Shown: one piece after another, positions 18,894 to 27,469 of the stretch
Position numbering within the stretch: the stretch's first letter is position 1
How the letters are laid out: every line of letters begins with the position of its first letter
Assembly (NCBI RefSeq): GCF_001425785.1
Contig: NZ_LMDI01000005.1
Location: 153,300-217,299, forward strand
Direction: 5' to 3'
DNA: 64,000 nucleotides
Origin: Rhizobacter sp. Root1221
Lineage (GTDB): Bacteria > Pseudomonadota > Gammaproteobacteria > Burkholderiales > Burkholderiaceae_C
Notes under the pieces: generated by a model
What the model was told of the DNA's origin: nothing
The model's database searches: none
The model's input: only the letters and a program-made list of their open reading frames with translations
Made by a program: the position numbers and the translations under genes

Positions 18894-19898
18894 TCAGGTG
18901 GCTGCGCCGCGGGCCACCCACTCGCTGAACCGTTGCGAGTCGATGTTGGAGCCACACACCACCAGCGCCACCCGCTTGCCGTCGAGCCGGGAGCGCAGCG
19001 GCCCCAGCAGCGCGGCGGTGGCGGCCGCCGCCGCGGGTTCGGCCACGAGTTTCATGTCCTGGTACAGGTGGGCCATCGCGCGGCACAGCTCCTCGTCCCA
19101 CACGCGCACGATGTCGTCGACGAAGCGGCGGCACACGCCGTAGCTGTACGGCAGCGCATACGGCGCCCCCAGGCTGTCGGCGATGGTGTCCACCTTGTCG
19201 AGCTTCGCAGGCTCGCCGGCGCGGAAGCTGCGGTACATCGCATCGGCCCCGTACGGTTCGATGCCGAACACGAGGCAGTCGGGGTTGATCTGCTTGACCG
19301 CGGCGGCAATGCCCGCGCACAGCCCGCCGCCGCCCACCGGCACCACGACGGCATCGAGGTTCGGCACCTGGCGCATCAGCTCGAGCCCCACGGTGCCGGT
19401 GCCTTCCGCGGTGAGCGGGCCGTCGAACGGGTGGATCATCGTGCGGCGTTCTTCCTCGACGAGCCGCAGTGCCAGGGCGAAGGCCTCGTGCACGCTGTCC
19501 ACCAGCAGCACCTGGGCGCCTTCAGCCTCGCACGCCGCGATGCGCATGGGGCTGGCGCTGCGGGGCATGCACACCTTCGCATGCGTGCCGGCCACCTTGG
19601 CGGCGTAGGCCACCGCGATGGCGTGGTTGCCGGCGCTGGCCGCCACCACACCGCGGGCCATCGCGCCGGCGTCCATCGCGCCGATGCTGTTGAGCGCGCC
19701 GCGCAGCTTGAACGTGCCGGTGCGCTGGAAGAGTTCGAGCTTCAGCCACACCTCGGTGGAGGGGGCGAGGGCGCGTTCGACGATGCCGGTCTGCCAGCGC
19801 CAGACGGGCGTCTCGAGCACCTTGCCGTGCAGGCGGTCGGCGGTGCGGCGCAGTTGGTCGAGGGAGGGGTAGGGCGACGAAAAGGTGGGGGTGTCCAT
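18894..19898 (-). CDS. threonine/serine dehydratase-like PLP enzyme
   Basis: The 334-residue protein belongs to fold-type II PLP enzymes (threonine dehydratase, serine racemase). K64 in the TGTFKLRGA motif is the expected Schiff-base lysine. SAGNHA binds the substrate carboxylate, and a glycine loop PVGGGGL binds the cofactor phosphate. It lacks the C-terminal regulatory ACT-like domain of biosynthetic IlvA, so it resembles catabolic or broad-specificity members that release 2-oxobutyrate or pyruvate and ammonia. It ends 46 nt from the phospholipase gene start on the same strand. Its exact substrate is not evident. Confidence 0.87.
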   Translation of the reverse strand: MDTPTFSSPYPSLDQLRRTADRLHGKVLETPVWRWQTGIVERALAPSTEVWLKLELFQRTGTFKLRGALNSIGAMDAGAMARGVVAASAGNHAIAVAYAAKVAGTHAKVCMPRSASPMRIAACEAEGAQVLLVDSVHEAFALALRLVEEERRTMIHPFDGPLTAEGTGTVGLELMRQVPNLDAVVVPVGGGGLCAGIAAAVKQINPDCLVFGIEPYGADAMYRSFRAGEPAKLDKVDTIADSLGAPYALPYSYGVCRRFVDDIVRVWDEELCRAMAHLYQDMKLVAEPAAAAATAALLGPLRSRLDGKRVALVVCGSNIDSQRFSEWVARGAAT

Positions 19899-20096
19899 GA
19901 CGAGTTCGATTCGAATGAGGCGTGGCGGGAGCGCTCAGGGCGCACGACTGGCGGGACCGTCGAGCACCGGCAGACGCCGCAGCTCAACGATCCTGGCGAA
20001 TTCGAATCGAGGCCGGAATGGTGCCGAGGCACACGCGCACGATCCCGGCGGCGCGGGAGGCGCGCGGCGTGAGGGGGAGCGTGGAGGCGGGGCGGG

Positions 20097-21047
20097 TCAT
20101 GTGGGAGACATCATAGCGCCCACCGCCGCTCCGCCGGCCGCCGCCTGCAGTTCCTCGACGGCACCCAGCTTGTCGATCACCAGGTCGAGGAACGCCGACA
20201 CCGCCAGCGGCAGGTGGCGCCGACTCGGGTACACCAGGTTCACGCCATGGCCTTCGCGGTGGTACCCAGGCAGCACCGGCACCAGCAGCCCGGCCCGCAG
20301 GTCGCACCGTGTCATGCTGGACGGCAGCAGCGTGATGCCGAGGCCGGCCAGCGTGGCCTTGCGCAACGCCTGCACAGTGTTGCCACTGAAGCGGCCTGCC
20401 ACCTGCACTTCGGTCGCGCGCCCGTCGGGGCCCGACAACCGCCAGGTGGCCCGGCCGCTGGGATGGCCGAAGCCCAGGCAGTCGTGGTCCGACAGTTCCT
20501 GCAGCGTGCCCGGTGCACCCCGCGCGGCGATGTAGGCCGGGCTGGCCACCAGGGCGTCGAGGCCCGCATCCAGAACCTTGCGTGCAAAGAATCCGGAGTC
20601 CTCCAGGAGCCCTCCCCGGACCGCCACGTCGATGCGCTCCGAGATGAGGTCGGCCCTTTCATCACTGAGCACGAAGTCCACGCGGACCAGGGGATGCGCG
20701 GCCAGGAATTCCGTCAGCCACTCCATCAGGAAGAAGTCGAAGAAATTGGCTGGCGCGGCGACGCGCACCAGGCCGCTGGGCTCCTGGTTGCCCGCCGTCA
20801 GTTCCTCGCCCGCTTCGACCAGCCCGTCCACCGCGCTGGCGCAGCGGTCGTGAAAGGTCTGCCCCGCACTTGTGAGTGCCAGGTTGCGGGTGGAGCGTTG
20901 CATCAGCCGGGTACCGAGCTGCGCTTCGAGTTGCTGGACGCGGCGGCTGAGCGTGTTGGGCGGAACGCCCAGGCGCCGCGAAGCCTCGGCAAAGCTGCCA
21001 TAGCGCACCACCTGCACGAACGTGGCCACGTCGTTGAGGTCCAGCAT
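20097..21047 (-). CDS. LysR-family transcriptional regulator
   Basis: The 316-residue protein has an N-terminal winged helix-turn-helix (about 3-62, FVQVVRYGSFAEASRRLGVPPNTLSRRVQQLE) and a LysR substrate-binding domain to about 290, of the AaeR/DsdC-like subgroup common in Burkholderiales. The ATG at 21047 is preferred over one 11 codons upstream because AGAAGGA lies 7-8 nt before it. It diverges from the dinucleotide-binding protein gene at 21168. An inverted repeat at 21085-21107 in the shared gap is the likely operator, so the neighbour is the probable target. Confidence 0.9.
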   Translation of the reverse strand: MLDLNDVATFVQVVRYGSFAEASRRLGVPPNTLSRRVQQLEAQLGTRLMQRSTRNLALTSAGQTFHDRCASAVDGLVEAGEELTAGNQEPSGLVRVAAPANFFDFFLMEWLTEFLAAHPLVRVDFVLSDERADLISERIDVAVRGGLLEDSGFFARKVLDAGLDALVASPAYIAARGAPGTLQELSDHDCLGFGHPSGRATWRLSGPDGRATEVQVAGRFSGNTVQALRKATLAGLGITLLPSSMTRCDLRAGLLVPVLPGYHREGHGVNLVYPSRRHLPLAVSAFLDLVIDKLGAVEELQAAAGGAAVGAMMSPT

Positions 21048-21084
21048 GGCGACATTCCTTCTGAAAATGGACGAGTTCAATCAA

Positions 21085-21107
21085 ATTGTGCCACCTAGTC
21101 GCGCAAT
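21085..21107. promoter_or_regulatory. LysR-type operator in a divergent promoter
   Basis: ATTGTGC (21085-21091) and GCGCAAT (21101-21107) form an inverted repeat matching at 6 of 7 positions, with a 9-bp spacer, the usual shape of a LysR recognition site. It lies between the divergent lysR and reductase-like genes, 61 bp from the start of the latter. Confidence 0.5.
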
Positions 21108-21167
21108 CGAGAGCTTTCTAAGCTAGCGGCTTCAGTTCACCACCCCCATTCATCTCCGGAGAAAACA

Positions 21168-21812
21168 ATGAACATCGGCATCATCGGTTCTGGCAGCCTC
21201 GGCGCCAATGTGGCTCGGGCCCTTGCCAAGAAGGGCCTGGCGGCCACGATTTCGAACCGGCGCGGGCCCGAGTCGCTGGCGTCACTGGTGGGGGAGCTGG
21301 GGCCGTCCATCAAGGCCGGCACCGTGGCGCAGGCCGCTGCTGCGGACATCGTCCTCGTGGCCGTGCGCTGGGTCGACCTGGGCCAGGTGCTGGGTGGCCT
21401 GCCCGCCTGGAACGGCCGCATCGTCATCGACGGCACGAACCCGGTCGAGTTCTTCGATCCCGATTCGCCCGACGCCAAAGACCCGGGCAACCCGCTCGCC
21501 GCCTACGGCATCAAGGCCGTCGATCTGGGCGGCAAGTATTCGAGCGAGGTCTTCCGCGAGTTCGTTCCCGGCGCCCGTGTCGTCAAGGCGTTCAACCACC
21601 TCGACGCGAACGCGCTGGCGCAGCCAGAAGTCTCGGGTGGCCAGCGCGTCCAGTTCTATTCCGGCGACGATGCCGCCGCGAAGGCCGACGTGCAAAAGAT
21701 CCTGGACGCGATGGGCTACTTCCCGGTCGATCTCGGGTCGCTCGCTGTAGGCGGACGCCTGGCGCAGCTCCCGTTCGGGCCTTTGGCTGCAACGAACTTC
21801 GTCAAGGTCTAG
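21168..21812 (+). CDS. NADP-binding F420-reductase-like oxidoreductase
   Basis: The 214-residue protein has an N-terminal Rossmann motif GIIGSGSLGANVARALAKKG and an ISNRRG segment whose Arg residues fit NADP binding. A long conserved-looking block follows (VVKAFNHLDA near 140). The family (PF03807-like) includes NADPH-dependent F420 reductase, but betaproteobacteria generally lack F420, so the true substrate is probably another small molecule. A good ribosome-binding site (CTCCGGAGAAAAC) precedes the ATG. Divergence from a lysR gene suggests it is inducible. Confidence 0.85.
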   Translation: MNIGIIGSGSLGANVARALAKKGLAATISNRRGPESLASLVGELGPSIKAGTVAQAAAADIVLVAVRWVDLGQVLGGLPAWNGRIVIDGTNPVEFFDPDSPDAKDPGNPLAAYGIKAVDLGGKYSSEVFREFVPGARVVKAFNHLDANALAQPEVSGGQRVQFYSGDDAAAKADVQKILDAMGYFPVDLGSLAVGGRLAQLPFGPLAATNFVKV

Positions 21813-21843
21813 AAGGCCGCCCGAGGGCGACGGGCGCACGTCG

Positions 21844-22827
21844 CTACTCGGGCTTGAAACCGGAACTCTTGAGCAGTTCCGCGCCCTGTGCCACGTCAGC
21901 GGCAATGAACTTCCTGAACTGTTCAGGCGACTCGGTCACGGGATCGATGCCCAGGCTGGCGAACGCACCGCGCTTCGCAATCTCCCCCACGGCGGCGTTG
22001 ATGGCCGCGTTGAGAAAGACGATTCGGGCAGGCGGGGTGTCCTTGGGGGCCCAGACACCGTACCAGGACGCATACGCGAACTGGGCGACTCCGCTCTCCT
22101 GCACGGTGGGCACATCGGGGGCGAGCGTGCTGCGGGCCTTCGAGGTGATCGCGATGGGCCTGACCTTGCCCGCCTTGGCAAGCGGGAGGACCGAAATCAT
22201 CGAGTCGAGGAGCAGGTTCACGTGCCCACCCCCGACATCGATCATGGCCGGCTGCGTGCCCTTGTAAGGCACGTACGTGAACCTGACCCCGCCTTGCCTG
22301 GCCAGCAGCAATGCAGCCAGGTGACTCGGCGCGCCGGCGGCGGGAATCGCAGCCGTCCATTTGTCGGGCTGCTGCCTGGCTGCGGCCAGCACGTCCGACA
22401 GCTTCTGCTGCGGCAACTGCGGCGAGATCACCAGCATCAAGGGCGCTTCACCCACACGCGCCACCGGTGCGAAGTCGGTCTGTGGGTCGTAGGGAGCGTT
22501 GCTCAGCACCTGCTTGGCCAGTACGTGGGTGGCGGCGGAGAACAGCAGTGTGTAGCCGTCGGCAGGCGACGCCTGCACGGCCTTGCCGCCGATGGTGCCG
22601 CTGCCGCCGGCCTTGTTGTCCACGATCACCGGGATGCCGAGTTGCTTGCGAAGCTGCTCTCCCAGCAACCGGGCCGCGTTGTCCACCCCACCGCCCGGGG
22701 CGAATGGCACAACGATGCGAAGCTGCTTGTCGCGCTCCGGGAACGTCCCGGGTTGTGCCCAGGCGGGCATGGCCAGGAGTGTGGCAAGGAGTGTGGCAAG
22801 GGCGGCCAGCAATCGATGGGTGCTCAT
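21844..22827 (-). CDS. Bug-family (TctC) periplasmic solute receptor
   Basis: The 327-residue protein has a Sec signal (about 1-24, cleavage after AWA) and a mature domain with the family hallmarks: IVVPFAPGGGVDNAARLL near 40, NKAGGSGTIGG near 78, and VPTVQESGV near 245. Bug receptors bind carboxylates or related small anions for tripartite tricarboxylate transporters. No TctA or TctB genes accompany it, which is common in Burkholderiales where these receptors are greatly expanded. It lies just downstream of the dihydrodipicolinate-synthase-like gene on the same strand, so its ligand may be that enzyme's substrate or product. Confidence 0.92.
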   Translation of the reverse strand: MSTHRLLAALATLLATLLAMPAWAQPGTFPERDKQLRIVVPFAPGGGVDNAARLLGEQLRKQLGIPVIVDNKAGGSGTIGGKAVQASPADGYTLLFSAATHVLAKQVLSNAPYDPQTDFAPVARVGEAPLMLVISPQLPQQKLSDVLAAARQQPDKWTAAIPAAGAPSHLAALLLARQGGVRFTYVPYKGTQPAMIDVGGGHVNLLLDSMISVLPLAKAGKVRPIAITSKARSTLAPDVPTVQESGVAQFAYASWYGVWAPKDTPPARIVFLNAAINAAVGEIAKRGAFASLGIDPVTESPEQFRKFIAADVAQGAELLKSSGFKPE

Positions 22828-22895
22828 GGTGTCTCCAGGTTCTGGTTGTCGGCGCCGTCCGGGCGCGGGGGGCGAAGTCCCCCGCATCAGCCCAT

Positions 22896-23825
22896 TTACC
22901 TGGTCAACCCGGCGGAGCGCATGGCCGCGGCGATCTCCTGGTCGGCGCCATCCACGAGCGGCAGCAGCGGCGAGCGAACGGTCGCGTGCGCGAGGATGCC
23001 GCGAGCCACCAGGGCCCACTTGAGCGCCACCGTCCCTTCCATGTGCGAGCCGCGGTGGTACACGTTCGCCGTCACTGGCAAAAGCCGGTCGTGCAGCGCA
23101 CGCACCCTTGCGTAGTCCTTCGCCTTGCCTGCGGCGATCATCTCGACCAGCGGCTCGGGGGCGATGCAGCCATACCCCACCAGCGCGCCGTCCACGTCGA
23201 ACATGGTGTGCATCAGGTACTCGTCGTGGCAGGTCAGGATCTGCAGGTCCGGCCGTTCCTTGCGAATCACCGGGATTTCACGATCCCAGCGCTTCATGTT
23301 GCGCACGCCGTTTTTCATGGCGAACACACCCGGCAGTGCAGCGATGTCGAGCTGCGTGTCCAGGTCGTACGTGGCCTTCGTGGCGTCGGGGTACTGGAAC
23401 AGGATCAGCGGCAGGCCGCTGGCTTCGTGGATGGCCCGGTAGCGGTCCTGCGCTGCCCCCTTCTGGTAGCCGAAGCGGAGCCAGCCGTGCGACGGATAGA
23501 CGAGGCCGGCGGAAGCGCCCGCCTTGACGGCGCGCTTCGCCTCTTCGGCTGCCACCTCCGTGCCTTCGAGCGTGATGCCCGCGATGATCGGGATGCGGCC
23601 GCCCACGGATTCGCGGAAGGCCTCGATGACCTTGCTTTGCTCGTCGCGCTCGAGGAACGTGCCCTCGCCGGCGTGACCGAGCACCGTCAGTCCCTTGACG
23701 CCGTCGACGCTGCCGAGCCACTTGCCCAGGCGTTGGATCGCGGGGTAGTCGACAGCGCCTTCGGGGGTAAAGGGGGTCACGGGGGCGGGAACGAGGCCGC
23801 GCAGGTCAAGGGTCGTGTTGCTCAT
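22896..23825 (-). CDS. dihydrodipicolinate synthase/N-acetylneuraminate lyase-family aldolase
   Basis: The 309-residue protein has a TIM-barrel DapA-type sequence: PAPVTPFTPEGAVDY at the start, GHAGEGTFLERDE near 50 and LILFQYPDATK, whose Tyr fits the conserved proton relay. The expected Schiff-base lysine lies in the AMKNG stretch near 167. Family members cleave or form 2-keto acid bonds (KDG dehydratase, 4-hydroxy-2-oxoglutarate aldolase and others). A second ATG, 6 nt after an upstream ATG, is chosen because CCAGGAG is correctly spaced for it. The Bug receptor follows after 68 nt, and the lysR gene at 23943 diverges from it, suggesting one inducible catabolic unit rather than lysine biosynthesis. 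Confidence 0.88.
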   Translation of the reverse strand: MSNTTLDLRGLVPAPVTPFTPEGAVDYPAIQRLGKWLGSVDGVKGLTVLGHAGEGTFLERDEQSKVIEAFRESVGGRIPIIAGITLEGTEVAAEEAKRAVKAGASAGLVYPSHGWLRFGYQKGAAQDRYRAIHEASGLPLILFQYPDATKATYDLDTQLDIAALPGVFAMKNGVRNMKRWDREIPVIRKERPDLQILTCHDEYLMHTMFDVDGALVGYGCIAPEPLVEMIAAGKAKDYARVRALHDRLLPVTANVYHRGSHMEGTVALKWALVARGILAHATVRSPLLPLVDGADQEIAAAMRSAGLTR

Positions 23826-23912
23826 GGTCATCTCCTGGGTGAGCGGTGAAGGTGATGACACTTTAGGAAGCGTCCGCCTCTGCGGGTAGATAGAATTCGC
23901 AGCTTTCAGAGT

Positions 23913-23926
23913 TGCCGAATTTGGCA
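23913..23926. promoter_or_regulatory. candidate LysR operator (imperfect palindrome)
   Basis: TGCCGAATTTGGCA is self-complementary at 12 of 14 positions and lies 17 bp before the lysR start, between it and the divergent aldolase gene. A related AATTCG lies 14 bp further left. It could serve autoregulation. Confidence 0.35.
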
Positions 23927-23942
23927 GGCCTCGGGAGCCATC

Positions 23943-24878
23943 ATGAACGTCAACAGTGTTCGCGTGTTCCTGGAGGTTGCTGAGGCAGGGAGCCTCAACA
24001 AGGTGGCGGCGCGCCGGCAGACGGCCCAGTCCCACATCAGCCGGCAGGTTGCGGATTTCGAGAACGACTGTGGGGGGCTGCTGTTCCGGCGGACGGGCCG
24101 CGGGGTCGTTCTCACCGAGCTGGGGGAGCGCGCATTCGCCCGCCTGCGGCCCTGGCTGCAGGAAACCGAACGGCTGGGCGAGGAGCTTCGCGCCGAGTCC
24201 GGGCAGGTGCTTGGCGAGGTGCGGGTGGGCATCATCCCTTCCGCCGCACATCCCCTGATGACCAGCCTGTTCGAGCACCTGCGGTCACATCACCCCGGCA
24301 TCCGCCTGAGCATCGCCGAGGGGCAAGGAACCGAACTCGACGCCATGCTCGACGGCGGCGCCGTCGACATGGCGATCCTTTTCCGATTCCGTCGACCGAG
24401 TGGTGGAGACGAACGACATCTGTGCGTTGCACACACCTACCTGGTGTCGGCCCCAGGCGATGAACTGACACTCAAACCCACGCTCGACTTCTCCCGGCTG
24501 GAAGGGCTGCAGCTCGTGTTGCCCCGGCGGCCGAGCCATTGGCGAAACGCGCTCGAAGAGACAGCACGCAGCCTTGCGTTCAAGTTGGAGGCAGCAGCCG
24601 AAGCCGATTCGCTGACAGTGCAGAAGGAACTGGTGGCCAGGACACCGCAGCTCTATTCCATCCTCGGCCCCTTCTCCGTCATGGCCGAGTTGCAGGCCGG
24701 CAGGCTGCAGGCGAGTCGCCTGGTGCGGCCCGACCTGACCCGGCACGTCACCCTGGCGCTGCCGAAACACGGCAAGCAGTCGCCCGCGAGCCGCGTCGTC
24801 GCGGAAGCGATCGAGCGGTTGGTTGAATCATGGGGGCATCAACTGGCGGGGCCGGCGGCCGACTTGGCGGGAAGGTAG
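23943..24878 (+). CDS. LysR-family transcriptional regulator
   Basis: The 311-residue protein has a winged helix-turn-helix (about 1-60: VFLEVAEAGSLNKVAARRQTAQSHISRQVADFE) and a substrate-binding domain like that of CysB, Cbl and Nac-type regulators. It diverges from the aldolase-Bug receptor pair, the usual arrangement for a LysR activator with its target. Effector unknown. Confidence 0.9.
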   Translation: MNVNSVRVFLEVAEAGSLNKVAARRQTAQSHISRQVADFENDCGGLLFRRTGRGVVLTELGERAFARLRPWLQETERLGEELRAESGQVLGEVRVGIIPSAAHPLMTSLFEHLRSHHPGIRLSIAEGQGTELDAMLDGGAVDMAILFRFRRPSGGDERHLCVAHTYLVSAPGDELTLKPTLDFSRLEGLQLVLPRRPSHWRNALEETARSLAFKLEAAAEADSLTVQKELVARTPQLYSILGPFSVMAELQAGRLQASRLVRPDLTRHVTLALPKHGKQSPASRVVAEAIERLVESWGHQLAGPAADLAGR

Positions 24879-24927
24879 TTTGGCCCGGGGTGTCTTCGCT
24901 GCTCATCCCCGGTCGCTCAAGCTGGTC

Positions 24928-25042
24928 GTAGGAGCGGCTCCTGCGACCCAGAGCGGCTGTACAAGGCGGCGAAATGGGGCCGCGATAGCCGACGCTCAAA
25001 CGACTGAGCCGAGTCGCCCTTACCGGCAAATAGCGCTCCTAC
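24928..25042. repeat. REP-like element bounded by GTAGGAGCG/CGCTCCTAC
   Basis: GTAGGAGCG at 24928-24936 and its exact inverse CGCTCCTAC at 25034-25042 bound a 115-bp non-coding stretch that also contains GGCTCCTGCGAC and GGGGCCGCGATAGCC. GTAGGAGCG-type ends are a hallmark of REP elements in gammaproteobacteria such as Pseudomonas and Xanthomonas. The right arm overlaps the stop codon of the gene at 25039. No RAYT transposase is in the window. Confidence 0.55.
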
Positions 25043-25824
25043 TGCACCAACTGCTCGAACACACCCTCCACCATCGTGCCGAACGAGGTGTGACCGACTG
25101 GCCCTTCGCTTTCCGCCAGGGCGAGAAACTCTGGCGATACCATCTTGGTCGCAAATCGCTTCCGATGCTCGGGCGCCATGAGCCATTCCCGCACCTTGCG
25201 GCGGAATTCCGGGCGGTCCCCAGCAAAGGCATTGCTGTAGTCGAAGTGCTCCCAGAAGTCCCAGTAGGTCGTCCGCACGAACTGCACCGTGGCATGTGGA
25301 TGCTCGCACTGCAGCCAGTGCTCCATCAGTGGTTCGATGGCGAATCCGCCGACATCGAGCATCAGCAGCACGCATAGCGGATCGTCGTGCAGTAGGCGAT
25401 GGCTCTCACCGAGTGGTCCCCCACGCAAGATGACATCAAAGTAGGCCAGTGCGAAACGATCGAGGATGGCCTGCTCTTCCTGCGTCCAGCAGTGTTGGGG
25501 GCATCTGCCGAGCCGATCCAGGGAGATCTCGATTGAGTGATGAATCTCTTCGCGGTCAGCCAGCAACTCCAGCATGCGCGGAAGGAAGTAACCAACTTCG
25601 TGCGCAGACTGAACTTCGCTCTTGGCCGAGCAGTTGTACTCGTAGAAGTGCTTGGCGGGGAGGCGCTTCAATGGCCACTGGCGCAGCTGATGCTCGACGT
25701 CCTCGGAGACACAGCACGCCAGGCAAACGTCCAACGGACGCTGAGGATTTGCATGACGAGCGAACACGAGGTATGCCTCGTCGACCGCGGCGGAGAGAGA
25801 TGATCGCGAGGAATGGGAAATCAC
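25039..25824 (-). CDS. uncharacterised 261-residue protein
   Basis: I do not recognise this protein. It has no signal peptide or TM segment, is rich in His, Trp and Glu, and contains short Cys motifs (CLACC near 35). Its GC content and codon use are visibly lower and less biased than its neighbours, which suggests recent acquisition. It is flanked by a REP-like element on one side and a degenerate, gene-poor stretch on the other. The stop codon lies inside the REP-like right arm. The start is uncertain because no clear ribosome-binding site is seen. A role in an accessory or defence-type locus is possible but unsupported. Confidence 0.55.
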   Translation of the reverse strand: MISHSSRSSLSAAVDEAYLVFARHANPQRPLDVCLACCVSEDVEHQLRQWPLKRLPAKHFYEYNCSAKSEVQSAHEVGYFLPRMLELLADREEIHHSIEISLDRLGRCPQHCWTQEEQAILDRFALAYFDVILRGGPLGESHRLLHDDPLCVLLMLDVGGFAIEPLMEHWLQCEHPHATVQFVRTTYWDFWEHFDYSNAFAGDRPEFRRKVREWLMAPEHRKRFATKMVSPEFLALAESEGPVGHTSFGTMVEGVFEQLVQ

Positions 25825-26053
25825 TTGAGACGATGGTCAGCTATTCCCGTCATGGTACGCAAACCACCTCAGGGCAACGCCATCGGTCCTGCGAAATTTG
25901 CGCCCCATCCAAAAGCATTCGATCACCGGACGCTGACGGCGCGCGCGACTGATGAGATGCCTCCCGCACCCGACTGTCCGGTATCCATCATGCTCTTCAT
26001 ACGACTCCTCCTGGCCGGTCGTAGACTTTCGCACGCGAGCCCGGCGATGGCGT
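25825..26053. other. gene-poor stretch between two orphan genes
   Basis: No convincing reading frame was found. Both strands show short open frames without ribosome-binding sites or GC3 bias. Mixed composition suggests degraded sequence, but no identifiable gene or transposase motif could be supported. Confidence 0.4.
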
Positions 26054-26365
26054 TCATGCTTCGTGGCGATAGATGTCTTCGTGGATCTCCGCAACCACGC
26101 AGTCGTCGACCAGCTGGAATTCGATATAGCCGGCATGCTCGGAGAAGACCGCCGCTTCGCCTGTAGGCGGCCGAACGACGGCAAACGCGAACGTGAATCG
26201 ATGCGTCAACCCAAACGGGAAGCGCACCTCGACCGACCTCATCGACGAGAAGTCCGAGGCGCCAAGACCCCGATTCAGTATCTCGGTCTCGGGCCGATTG
26301 AGCTTCGCTGCAAGCTCCGGCAGCCAGTCCTTCAAAACTTCCTTCCATGGACGCAACGGTTTCAT
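26054..26365 (-). CDS. uncharacterised 103-residue protein
   Basis: This is a small acidic-to-neutral protein with no signal or TM segment. It begins with a Trp/Leu-rich helix-like segment (PWKEVLKDWLPELAAKL) and continues as beta-rich sequence (RFTFAFAVV, YIEFQLVDD). I do not recognise it. The size and mixed fold recall immunity proteins, but no toxin gene is adjacent, so this is only a thought. Base composition is less GC-biased than surrounding catabolic genes, like the orphan at 25039. The ATG at 26365 has AGCAGGA close before it. An in-frame extension upstream looks non-coding. Confidence 0.5.
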   Translation of the reverse strand: MKPLRPWKEVLKDWLPELAAKLNRPETEILNRGLGASDFSSMRSVEVRFPFGLTHRFTFAFAVVRPPTGEAAVFSEHAGYIEFQLVDDCVVAEIHEDIYRHEA

Positions 26366-26477
26366 ATCCTGCTTGTCTTGCTGGGCGGCCGCTTGGCGAA
26401 TGGGCAACCCCAAAGCACACCTTGGCGAAAGACAGGTAGAGCCCCACGCGACCTTCGCCGACGAACGAAGCGGACGT

Positions 26478-27443
26478 TCAGTCCAGCGCGATCTTGTTCT
26501 TGACGATGACCGGCGCCCAGCGTTCGTCTTCCTCACGCATGAACGCAACGAAGGCCTCAGATGATCCACCGACGACTTCCATCATCTGGGCGCGCAGTGC
26601 CTGCACGACATCCGGCTCCTGGAGAACAGCCGCGATCTCCTTGTGCATGCGCTGCTGCAAGGCCTTGGGCGTCGCCGCGGGCGCCACCACGCCGATCCAT
26701 GCGCCTGCATCAACATCCGCCAAGCCTTGCTCGTTCAACGTGGGCACGTCCGGCAGCAGGCTCGATCGTTTGGCCGTGCTGGCACCGAGGATGCGGATCT
26801 TTCCATTCTTGACCTGCGGCAGCACGGCCAGAGCCGGCAGACAGGCGATGTCGGCATCACCGGCCATCAAGGCCAGCACCGCCTGGCTGGAACCGGCATA
26901 CGGCACGTGGACGATCTCGGTGCCGCTCTTCTGCGCGATCAGCTCCATCGTCAGGTGCGACAGCGAGCCGTTGCCGATGGATGCGTAGTTGAACTTGCCC
27001 GGCCGCTTCTTCAGTTCGGTCACCAGCTGGGCCAGGTTGTTCGCCGGCATTTCACTCTTGACGACCAGGACGCTGGGCTGCGTCACGGCGATCATGATTG
27101 GCGCCAGATCGCGTGCCGGGTCGTACGGCATCTTCTTGTAGAGGTGCTTGTTGTTGACAAGCGGCCCCACGATGCTGACCCCAAGCGTGTAACCATCCGG
27201 CGCCGCCTTGGCGATGGCGTCCGTGCCCATCATGCCGCCGGCGCCTTGCTTGTTCTCGACAGTGAACGGCAGCTTCAACCGCGCCTGCAGTTTCTGCGCC
27301 AACACCCGGGCCAGCGTGTCCGGCGTGGACGCCGGCGCGAAGGGCACGACGATCTTGACCGGCTTCGTCGGCCACTCCTGGGCCATGGCACTGCTGGTGA
27401 TAGCGGCGAACAGGCACAGCGTCGTCAGCGGATTGAGTTTCAT
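26478..27443 (-). CDS. Bug-family (TctC) periplasmic solute receptor
   Basis: The 321-residue protein has a 21-residue Sec signal (cleavage after AMA) and Bug hallmarks: KIVVPFAPASTPDTLARVL, NKQGAGGMMGTDAIAKA, LPDVPTLNEQG. An AAGGAG ribosome-binding site precedes the ATG. It lies 26 nt downstream of the FAD oxidoreductase gene on the same strand, so the two are likely co-transcribed. No TctA/TctB partners are present. The two Bug receptors in this window are clearly different paralogues, not duplicates. Confidence 0.92.
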   Translation of the reverse strand: MKLNPLTTLCLFAAITSSAMAQEWPTKPVKIVVPFAPASTPDTLARVLAQKLQARLKLPFTVENKQGAGGMMGTDAIAKAAPDGYTLGVSIVGPLVNNKHLYKKMPYDPARDLAPIMIAVTQPSVLVVKSEMPANNLAQLVTELKKRPGKFNYASIGNGSLSHLTMELIAQKSGTEIVHVPYAGSSQAVLALMAGDADIACLPALAVLPQVKNGKIRILGASTAKRSSLLPDVPTLNEQGLADVDAGAWIGVVAPAATPKALQQRMHKEIAAVLQEPDVVQALRAQMMEVVGGSSEAFVAFMREEDERWAPVIVKNKIALD

Positions 27444-27469
27444 CGGAGTCTCCTTGATGTTGAATGGGG

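Noticed and set aside
21168-21812. True NADPH:F420 oxidoreductase
   Set aside because: Only the Rossmann part supports the name; F420 is not expected in this group and no F420 biosynthesis gene was seen.
22896-23825. Lysine-biosynthetic dihydrodipicolinate synthase (dapA)
   Set aside because: Its placement with a Bug receptor and a divergent LysR, away from lysine or peptidoglycan genes, fits a catabolic lyase better.
25837-26184. 115-codon minus-strand frame across the gap between two orphan genes
   Set aside because: It overlaps the 103-residue gene in another frame, has no ribosome-binding site and shows no GC3 bias; only part of it looks protein-like.
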